Source: Synergistaceae bacterium
Lineage (GTDB): Bacteria > Synergistota > Synergistia > Synergistales > Synergistaceae
DNA length: 5,066 bases
Direction of reading: 5' to 3'
Assembly (NCBI GenBank): GCA_012727545.1
Contig: JAAYHA010000002.1
Span: 1-5,066 of the forward strand
Shown here: positions 1 to 4,380 of the stretch, piece by piece
Numbering within the stretch: position 1 is the stretch's first letter
Layout of the letters: every line of letters begins with the position of its first letter
The notes under the pieces: generated by a model
Database searches by the model: none
Told to the model about the DNA's origin: nothing
What the model saw: the letters and a program-made list of their open reading frames with translations, nothing else
Translations under genes and position numbers: made by a program

Positions 1-1178
1 AGCATGTTCATCGGATCTCTGCTGAAGCGGCGCTGTATCTCGGAAAGAGCCCCGAGAAGCCTCTCAATTTCGAGTTCCCTGTCTCCTACGGAAATAATGG
101 CAAGCACGTTGCCGATGTCCCCGAATTCTATCTGTATTCCAAATTCATCCCTCAGGATGTCATAAACTTCTATTCCTGCAAGACCCATTGCACGGGTATG
201 TATGCTCAGTTTGGTCCTGTCAAAATCAAAGACCGTATCTCCGTTTATTATCTCTTTTCCGAAGGCCCTGAAGCCGGGTATCCTGTTGACTTCTTTTCTG
301 GCATATTCGCTTAGCGAACATACCCTTTCAAATATCTCTTTGCCGTGGAGACAGAGGTTCTTCCTCGCTATGTCGAGCGAAGCCATCAGAAGGTAACTGC
401 CGCTTGTAGTCTGTGTGAGGTTTATTATTTGTCTCACAGCCTCGGCATCTACGGCCGGACCCAACAGCAGCATCGAGCTCTGGGTAAGGGATCCTCCCGT
501 TTTGTGTATGCTGACTGCTGACATGTCGGCGCCCGCATCCATAGCCGAAAGGGGGAGATCCTCTCCAAAGTATAGGTGTGTTCCGTGGGCCTCATCGATA
601 AGGGCGAGCATGCCCGCATCATGGGCAATTTTAACTATTTCTCTCAGGTCGCTGCAGACCCCGTAATAGGTGGGGTTGTTTACAAATATGGCTTTTGCAT
701 CCGAATTTTCCGACACTGCCTTTTTTACATCGTTTACTGACATGCCCAGGCTTATCCCAAGTTCCGGCTCTATTCCGGGGTTCACATAGACAGGTGCGGC
801 GCCGCAGATCACCATTGCGTTTATTACGCTCTTGTGAACGTTTCTCGGCATTATGATCTTGTCGTTCTGCCTGCAGCAGGAGAAGATCATGTTCTGTACC
901 GCTGCAGTAGTTCCGTTCGTTATAAAAAATGCCTGGCTCGCCCTAAAGGCCTCTGCCGCAAGGATCTCAGCCTCCCTTATGACTCCTGTAGGGTGGGTCA
1001 GGTTGTCCAGTGGCTTACTTGAATTGAGATCCATCGAGATGCACTTCTGGCCAAAGGCATCGACAAGGGCCTTGTGCCCCTTGCCCTGCTTGTGGCCCGG
1101 GACGTCGAAGGAGACGATCCTGTTGTCTATGTACTGATGAAGAGCATCATAGATCGGAGTCCTGTCCTGTCTATTCAT
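1..1178 (-). CDS. speA: Arginine decarboxylase (Orn/Lys/Arg decarboxylase family), 3' end outside window
   Basis: PLP-dependent amino-acid decarboxylase of the aminotransferase fold, most likely converting arginine to agmatine as the entry step to putrescine. I translated 392 codons with no stop; the gene continues past base 1. Visible landmarks are the N-terminal FDVPGHKQGKG motif (residues 24-34), NGTTAAVQ near residue 88, RNVHKS with His115, the cofactor aspartate in LIDEAHG (Asp195), and the PLP lysine in SIHKTGGSLTQSS (Lys226). The protein begins directly at the catalytic domain, without the N-terminal wing domain of the enterobacterial inducible decarboxylases. It resembles Bacillus SpeA (about 490 residues), so roughly 90-100 residues are missing. 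Its ATG lies inside the end of speD (overlap ATGAATAG, 1171-1178), implying one transcript and translational coupling. Pairing with speD favours a biosynthetic arginine decarboxylase, but lysine or ornithine specificity cannot be excluded from sequence alone. Confidence 0.9.
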   Translation of the reverse strand, partial: MNRQDRTPIYDALHQYIDNRIVSFDVPGHKQGKGHKALVDAFGQKCISMDLNSSKPLDNLTHPTGVIREAEILAAEAFRASQAFFITNGTTAAVQNMIFSCCRQNDKIIMPRNVHKSVINAMVICGAAPVYVNPGIEPELGISLGMSVNDVKKAVSENSDAKAIFVNNPTYYGVCSDLREIVKIAHDAGMLALIDEAHGTHLYFGEDLPLSAMDAGADMSAVSIHKTGGSLTQSSMLLLGPAVDAEAVRQIINLTQTTSGSYLLMASLDIARKNLCLHGKEIFERVCSLSEYARKEVNRIPGFRAFGKEIINGDTVFDFDRTKLSIHTRAMGLAGIEVYDILRDEFGIQIEFGDIGNVLAIISVGDRELEIERLLGALSEIQRRFSRDPMNM

Positions 1179-1977
1179 AGACGTTCATTCCCGTGTAGAT
1201 CTCTATCATCTCCCTGCGGAGCCTGTTGGTTATCTCAAGCCTCTCCTTCGGTGTGAATTCAAGCACATCATTGTTGAAGAGGTAGTTCTGAAGGTGCAGT
1301 TCCTTTATAAGCATCTTCGTGTGGAAAATGTTTGACTGATATACATTTATATCCTGGGCGTCATATTCCTGCAGGGTCCTGGAGTCAATGAAATCCTGTA
1401 TCGAGGCTATCTTGTGGTCAATGTAGCACTTGCGGCCGTCCATCTCACGGGTGAAGCCCCTGACGCGATAGTCGATCGTAATAATGTCGGAATCAAAGCT
1501 TCCGATAAGGTAGTCCAGGGCATTAAGCGGGGATATCTTGCCACAGGTGGAGACATCAATATCAACACGAAAGGTCGATATCGCCTGGTTCGGATGGAAT
1601 TCAGGATATGTGTGGACTGTGAGGTGGCTCTTGTCCAGGTGACCGCATACAGTTTCACGCTTTGAGAGTATATCCAGACCGCTGTTGCATGAAGGGTCAA
1701 GAGTCTCAGGTGGCATCGGCATCTCAGAGATCAGGATGGTGACGCTTGCTCCCTGCGGGTCGTAGTTCTGTTTTGATATGTTCAGTACATGTGCGCCGAT
1801 CATGTCAGTAACATCGCAAAGAATGTTTGTGAGACGCTCTGCGTTGTACTGTTCATCTATATATGCAACGTATTCGTTCTTTTCTCTCTCTGTCTTGGCG
1901 TAGCATACATCATAAATATTGAAGCTAAGCGTTTTTGTAAGGTTGTTGAAGCCATACAGTTTTATTTTCTCGGCCAT
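1171..1977 (-). CDS. speD: S-adenosylmethionine decarboxylase proenzyme (E. coli-type SpeD)
   Basis: Pyruvoyl-dependent cytoplasmic enzyme that decarboxylates S-adenosylmethionine, giving the aminopropyl donor for spermidine synthesis. The 268-residue product aligns by eye along its whole length with E. coli SpeD (264 residues): start KIKLYGFNNLTK, then QGASVTILISE (75-85), the self-processing site HLDKSH with cleavage between Lys116 and Ser117 (the Ser becomes the pyruvoyl group), VHTYPE, the catalytic cysteine in STCG (Cys145), TIDYRVRGFTR (167-177) and NVYQSNIFHTKML (211-223). I chose the ATG at 1977 because AAAGGAG sits six bases before it and because the family starts here. An in-frame ATG at 2019 would add 14 unconserved residues and has no good ribosome site. 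The gene overlaps the following decarboxylase by 8 bases. This is the longer enterobacterial class, not the short Bacillus/Thermotoga class. The leader carries two hairpins, described separately. Confidence 0.97.
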   Translation of the reverse strand: MAEKIKLYGFNNLTKTLSFNIYDVCYAKTEREKNEYVAYIDEQYNAERLTNILCDVTDMIGAHVLNISKQNYDPQGASVTILISEMPMPPETLDPSCNSGLDILSKRETVCGHLDKSHLTVHTYPEFHPNQAISTFRVDIDVSTCGKISPLNALDYLIGSFDSDIITIDYRVRGFTREMDGRKCYIDHKIASIQDFIDSRTLQEYDAQDINVYQSNIFHTKMLIKELHLQNYLFNNDVLEFTPKERLEITNRLRREMIEIYTGMNVYE

Positions 1978-1983
1978 CTCAGG

Positions 1984-1990
1984 CTCCTTT
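1984..1990 (-). promoter_or_regulatory. Ribosome binding site that fixes the speD start
   Basis: On the minus strand AAAGGAG is followed by a six-base spacer and ATG at 1977. It decides between this start and the upstream in-frame ATG at 2019, which is preceded only by GCAGAG. Confidence 0.85.
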
Positions 1991-2026
1991 CTGAAAATGG
2001 CCTCCGCACGAGTGTTCATCTCTGCG

Positions 2027-2045
2027 AGGAGTGTTTTGCACTCCT
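2027..2045 (-). promoter_or_regulatory. Perfect hairpin in the speD leader
   Basis: On the minus strand AGGAGTG and CACTCCT form a perfect 7-bp stem around a 5-base loop (CAAAA). It lies about 50 bases before the speD ATG and directly after the U-rich end of the terminator at 2053-2100. It has no T-run of its own, so it is not a terminator. Its 3' arm contains CTCCT, which is also complementary to the AGGAG core of the speD ribosome site at 1984-1988. The arm could therefore pair with either partner. The hairpin is seen directly; a regulatory role is inferred. Confidence 0.55.
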
Positions 2046-2052
2046 AAAAACT

Positions 2053-2100
2053 AAAAAACAACCACCTCTCTTTGTCTTTGGACAAGGAAAGGATAGTTGT
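2053..2100 (-). terminator. Intrinsic terminator in the speD leader (candidate attenuator)
   Basis: Read on the minus strand, 2100-2081 pairs with 2076-2058 around the four-base loop CAAA (2080-2077). I count 18 pairs, two of them G-U (2095/2063 and 2089/2068), one mismatch (2086/2071) and one bulged base (2093). The stem runs directly into six U residues (2058-2053), and a second U5 run follows at 2050-2046. The G-U pairs would be A/C mismatches on the plus strand, and there is no T-run on the plus-strand exit side, so the structure is made for minus-strand RNA. It stands about 75 bases before the speD start, with no gene ending before it. It is therefore either an attenuator for the polyamine operon or the end of an unrecognised small minus-strand transcript. 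Confidence 0.75.
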
Positions 2101-2240
2101 ACTTGATACATGATCCCTACTTTAATTTGATTGATGTTATATACAAATATTGGTAGTTTATTTGAGCCTATACAGTAATAAATACTTTTACTGCTCATGT
2201 CGACCATTCACAAGTACTCAAAACTTATGAACACAATTTC

Positions 2241-2254
2241 GCGGAGGTCTCCGC
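2241..2254. repeat. GC-rich inverted repeat
   Basis: GCGGAG (2241-2246) and CTCCGC (2249-2254) are separated by GT. It stands out as a GC-rich island in AT-rich surroundings. The two-base centre is too tight for a hairpin unless inner pairs open, so a protein-binding site is as likely as an RNA structure. Confidence 0.5.
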
Positions 2255-2263
2255 AACAAAATT

Positions 2264-2277
2264 TGAGCTTAAGCTCA
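2264..2277. repeat. Perfect 14-bp palindrome
   Basis: TGAGCTTAAGCTCA is fully self-complementary with no spacer, ten bases beyond the GC-rich inverted repeat. The form suits a homodimeric DNA-binding protein. No owner can be named from the sequence. Confidence 0.5.
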
Positions 2278-2338
2278 TCAACACGATATCACAATCGCTA
2301 GTTCGGCATTTGACCCGGCTGTCCGTATGGCCTTCGTA

Positions 2339-2355
2339 TAACTGTAATACAGTTA
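2339..2355. promoter_or_regulatory. 17-bp palindrome, candidate operator upstream of the regulator promoter
   Basis: TAACTGTAATACAGTTA consists of two perfect 8-base half-sites around a central A. It ends 18 bases before the candidate -35 box at 2374, so a bound dimer would touch the upstream face of that promoter. Length and symmetry fit a winged-helix dimer site of the GntR class, which makes autoregulation by the downstream gene possible. No copy of it is visible before the binding-protein gene, which argues against this being the shared operator. Confidence 0.45.
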
Positions 2356-2373
2356 GGTCAGACTTGAAAATGC

Positions 2374-2403
2374 TTGACTTGGTTTGTGATGATAGACTTA
2401 AAT
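2374..2403 (+). promoter_or_regulatory. Candidate sigma-70 promoter of the GntR/RCK_C regulator gene
   Basis: TTGACT (2374-2379, five of six consensus bases) and TTAAAT (2398-2403, four of six) are separated by 18 bases. Transcription would begin around 2410 and leave a leader of about 160 bases before the ATG at 2571. A competing -10, TATAAT at 2470-2475, has a perfect hexamer but no good -35. Confidence 0.4.
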
Positions 2404-2469
2404 ACCCTACCCTCCTCATTACCGCTATCACTAGTCGTTTTTTACCATATAAAGCAAAATGTTGCAAGT

Positions 2470-2475
2470 TATAAT
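2470..2475 (+). promoter_or_regulatory. Perfect TATAAT -10 element, alternative promoter of the regulator gene
   Basis: A consensus TATAAT lies 95 bases before the regulator ATG. The hexamer 17 bases upstream (ATATAA) is a poor -35, so use of this site would need an activator or another contact. It sits next to GTTGCAA (2461-2467), a heptamer found again before the binding-protein gene. Confidence 0.35.
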
Positions 2476-2570
2476 ATGACTATTTGATACAATTACGTAA
2501 ATATGAGATATTCTTCTCAGGATGGAAAGCCGGCAAAAAAAATACTTGCAAAAAGAAAGGGGTCCCTCTG

Positions 2571-3221
2571 ATGAGCCCTAAAACAGATCACGAATCTCGC
2601 TACCAACAGCTAGCTTCCGATATAGCATCAAGGATTGCCGAAGGCAGCTATCAGGTAGGCGATAAGATCTTCGCGCGTTCCTCACTGGCATCTCAGTATC
2701 AGGTCTCGTCAGAGACTGCCAGAAAGGCAGTATGCGTCCTTGCGGAACTGGGAATAGTAGAGGCCGAGAAGGGGAGCGGGGTCACTGTGAAGTCCAGGGA
2801 AAACGCACTGCTCTTCATTTCAAGGAGACGTGACGCGAGGACCCTTTCCTTTCTCAAGAACAGCATCATAGAGAAGGCAGAAAAGCAGATACGTGAGATC
2901 GCGGAGCTGAAGGAAGAGGTAGAGAGGCTTGTTGACTTGACGGAACGTTTCCGGTCTACGAACCCTTTCATACCCTTTGAGATAACCCTTGAAGGGAACC
3001 TCCCCTCAATAGGGAAAAAAATATCCGAACTTTGCTTCTGGCAATCGACCTCAGCGACAGTGGTGGCAATAAAGAAGAAGGGATCGCTCATCCTTTCACC
3101 CGGGGGCACGACACTTCTTGAAGAGAGCGACGTACTCTATTTTGTGGGCGATGAAGGCAGCTATTCCAGGGTCAAATATTTCCTGCAAACCCTCCTGACC
3201 AAAGACCCCTTGGATTATTAA
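2571..3221 (+). CDS. BusR-like transcriptional regulator (GntR winged helix plus RCK_C domain)
   Basis: Predicted cytoplasmic repressor of the osmoprotectant transporter that follows. The 216-residue protein has a GntR-type winged helix (about residues 9-75, with SRYQQLASDIASRIAEG, then VSSETARKAVCVLAELG and a KGSGVTV wing), a charged linker with coiled-coil character (about 92-128, KAEKQIREIAELKEEVERL), and a C-terminal RCK_C/TrkA-C domain (about 135-210, with LPSIGKKISEL, ATVVAIKKKGSLILSPGG and SDVLYFVGD). This architecture and size match BusR of Lactococcus and Streptococcus, which binds c-di-AMP in RCK_C and represses a betaine transporter. Location before such a transporter supports the same role here; ligand binding is inferred. 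I start at 2571 because AAAGGGG (2556-2562) precedes it and the wHTH begins just after. The frame is open from an ATG at 2484, but the extra 29 residues look like untranslated leader. Confidence 0.85.
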   Translation: MSPKTDHESRYQQLASDIASRIAEGSYQVGDKIFARSSLASQYQVSSETARKAVCVLAELGIVEAEKGSGVTVKSRENALLFISRRRDARTLSFLKNSIIEKAEKQIREIAELKEEVERLVDLTERFRSTNPFIPFEITLEGNLPSIGKKISELCFWQSTSATVVAIKKKGSLILSPGGTTLLEESDVLYFVGDEGSYSRVKYFLQTLLTKDPLDY

Positions 3222-3262
3222 CAAACCGAGGCTAAAACCTGCTGCTAACATAAGATAATTTT

Positions 3263-3277
3263 AAATATACGATATTT
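3263..3277. repeat. AT-rich inverted repeat upstream of the binding-protein promoter
   Basis: AAATAT (3263-3268) and ATATTT (3272-3277) flank ACG. The stem is all A-T, so it is a poor terminator even with the short T-run behind it. It lies directly before the -35 box at 3282 and could act as an UP element or a protein site. I see no convincing terminator between the regulator and the binding-protein gene, so some read-through is likely. Confidence 0.35.
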
Positions 3278-3281
3278 TTAC

Positions 3282-3310
3282 TTGAAAAAGCAACAACTTT
3301 ATGTAAGAAT
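3282..3310 (+). promoter_or_regulatory. Candidate promoter of the betaine transporter operon
   Basis: TTGAAA (3282-3287) is followed after 17 bases by AAGAAT (3305-3310), preceded by TG at 3302-3303 as in an extended -10. The -10 hexamer is only three of six, but the extended motif and the AT-rich block upstream compensate. The inverted repeat GCAACA (3290-3295) / TGTTGC (3316-3321) brackets the -10 and the expected transcription start, as an operator would. Confidence 0.4.
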
Positions 3311-3321
3311 AGGAGTGTTGC
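3290..3321. promoter_or_regulatory. Candidate operator: inverted repeat across the transporter promoter
   Basis: GCAACA (3290-3295) and TGTTGC (3316-3321) are exact inverted copies 20 bases apart. They flank the candidate -10, so protein binding would block RNA polymerase. The second arm belongs to GTTGCAATTATA, nearly repeated before the regulator gene at 2461-2473. The BusR-like product is the natural candidate ligand, but that is inference. Confidence 0.35.
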
Positions 3322-3345
3322 AATTATATAGATGGAGGGATACAG

Positions 3346-4332
3346 ATGAATAAAAAACTGAAAGGTACACTTTTGCTTTTAGTGATGGCTCTTATCTTTG
3401 CAATGCCGGTACAGGCATTTGCAAAAACGGAGATTGTGGTCACAGACAACGGATGGGACAGCCAGAAGCTCCACAACGAGATAGCAAGGGTTATCGTTGA
3501 GAACGCATATGACGGTTATGTGCTCAAAACTTCGACAGCCTCTTCAACTATGAACTGGCAGGCAATAATAGCCGGAGACGTTGACCTGGATATCGAAAGC
3601 TGGACAGACAATGTCGCGACATATCCTAAAGATGTCGCGAACGGAGACATTGTAGACGTCGGGATCCTGGCTCCGGACAGCAAGCAGGGACTCTACGTTC
3701 CAAGGTACGTCATCGAAGGAGACGCCAAACGAGGCATTAAGCCTTTAGCTCCCGGCCTTAAGACAGTAAAGGATCTGGCAAAATACCACAACGTATTCCC
3801 GGATGACGAGGACAAGAGCAAGGGAAGGATCTACGGCTCGATCCCCGGCTGGATGGCTGACGAGGTGCTTCACAAAAAATATGAGCTGTACGGACTGGAC
3901 AAAAATTACAACTATGCACGTCTTGGAAGCGAAGCCACTCTTTTTGCATCGCTCGTAGCCGCATACAATCTGGGCGAGCCATGGGTGGGATATTGTTACG
4001 AGCCTACCTGGGTCAGCGGAAAACTTGACATCGTGCTTCTCGAGGACGAACCCTACAGCAAAGAGCTTTTCGAAAAGGGAGGCTGCGCCTTCCCGTCTCA
4101 GCAGCTTAAGATCGTAAGCAGCAAATATTTTGCAAAAAAAGCTCCTGATCTGCTTGAGTTCTTCAAAAAATACAAAACCGGCAGCAAGTTGATATCGGAA
4201 GCACTCGCATATCTTGATGAGAAAAAAGCAAGCCACACAGAAGCAGCGAAATGGCTGCTCAGGAAAAATCCTGAACTGCTCGACCAGTGGCTGCCCAAGG
4301 AGAGAGCAGAGAGGGTAAGAGCTGTTCTCTAA
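3346..4332 (+). CDS. Glycine betaine-type ABC transporter substrate-binding protein (OpuAC/ProX family)
   Basis: Periplasmic receptor of an osmoprotectant ABC importer, delivering a quaternary-ammonium compound (glycine betaine, proline betaine or choline) to the permease encoded next. The 328-residue protein begins with a Sec signal peptide: MNKKLKG, hydrophobic core at about 9-24, likely cleavage after Ala26 (AFA/K). There is no lipobox cysteine, so the mature protein should be soluble in a periplasm, as for E. coli ProX and unlike Gram-positive OpuAC lipoproteins. OpuAC-fold landmarks are TDNGWDSQ (33-40), NWQAIIAGDVDLDIESWTDN (70-89), GSIPGWMAD (164-172) and EPWVGYCYEPTW (211-222). Trp37, Trp71, Trp86, Trp169, Trp213 and Trp222 are candidates for an aromatic ligand cage. 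GGAGGG six bases before the ATG sets the start. The exact substrate cannot be read from sequence. Confidence 0.9.
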   Translation: MNKKLKGTLLLLVMALIFAMPVQAFAKTEIVVTDNGWDSQKLHNEIARVIVENAYDGYVLKTSTASSTMNWQAIIAGDVDLDIESWTDNVATYPKDVANGDIVDVGILAPDSKQGLYVPRYVIEGDAKRGIKPLAPGLKTVKDLAKYHNVFPDDEDKSKGRIYGSIPGWMADEVLHKKYELYGLDKNYNYARLGSEATLFASLVAAYNLGEPWVGYCYEPTWVSGKLDIVLLEDEPYSKELFEKGGCAFPSQQLKIVSSKYFAKKAPDLLEFFKKYKTGSKLISEALAYLDEKKASHTEAAKWLLRKNPELLDQWLPKERAERVRAVL

Positions 4333-4336
4333 AAAA

Positions 4337-4373
4337 CTTCCCTGTTAGATAAACGAAATGTAGATCAGGGAGG
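4337..4373 (+). promoter_or_regulatory. Intercistronic hairpin covering the permease ribosome site
   Basis: CTTCCCTG (4337-4344) can pair with CAGGGAGG (4366-4373), giving 8 pairs including one G-U, with a 21-base loop. The 3' arm contains the permease Shine-Dalgarno AGGGAGGT (4367-4374), so the closed form hides it. The 5' arm lies only a few bases after the stop of the binding-protein gene, where terminating ribosomes would keep the stem open. It may lower permease output relative to the binding protein or protect the 3' end of the upstream message. Confidence 0.45.
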
Positions 4374-4380
4374 TCTTTGA

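Larger units (their letters stand above)
1978..2570. other. Divergent intergenic regulatory region between speD and the GntR/RCK_C regulator
   Basis: There are 593 bases with no convincing gene. The speD-proximal part (1978-2100) is leader RNA with two hairpins. The stretch 2101-2240 is AT-rich; it contains the short repeat CAGTAA (2173-2178) / TTACTG (2188-2193) and no clear minus-strand promoter. The stretch 2241-2355 contains three strong palindromes listed separately. The stretch 2374-2475 contains the candidate plus-strand promoters of the regulator gene. Small open frames here (minus 2225-2467 from a TTG, minus 2016-2207) lack ribosome sites and recognisable sequence. Two independent promoters facing away from each other are expected but only the plus-strand ones are visible. 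Confidence 0.6.

Noticed and set aside
202..1256. Several plus-strand open frames opposite the decarboxylase gene
   Set aside because: They are antisense to a continuous 392-codon frame with all family motifs. None has a recognisable domain.
1978..2019. N-terminal extension of SpeD from the ATG at 2019
   Set aside because: The 14 extra residues have no counterpart in the family, and the strong AAAGGAG lies before the inner ATG at 1977.
2016..2207. 63-codon minus-strand open frame ending at the upstream speD ATG (ATGA overlap)
   Set aside because: It reads straight through the terminator hairpin, has a biased low-complexity composition and no ribosome site. A leader peptide is not excluded, but nothing supports it beyond the open frame.
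2281..2340. Possible tRNA-like or attachment-site sequence around the GTTCGGC stretch
   Set aside because: No acceptor stem, anticodon arm or proper T-loop can be drawn, and there are no integrase or direct repeats nearby.
2225..2467. 80-codon minus-strand open frame in the intergenic region
   Set aside because: It begins at a TTG with no ribosome site, runs through three palindromes and over the regulator's promoter region, and its translation resembles no family I know.
2484..2570. N-terminal extension of the GntR/RCK_C regulator from the ATG at 2484
   Set aside because: There is no ribosome site at 2484, the extra residues are lysine-rich noise, and winged-helix proteins of this type begin a few residues before the domain, as with the ATG at 2571.
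3222..3280. Terminator after the regulator gene
   Set aside because: The only stems are AGG/CCT and an all-AT inverted repeat at 3263-3277. Neither is stable enough to call a terminator.
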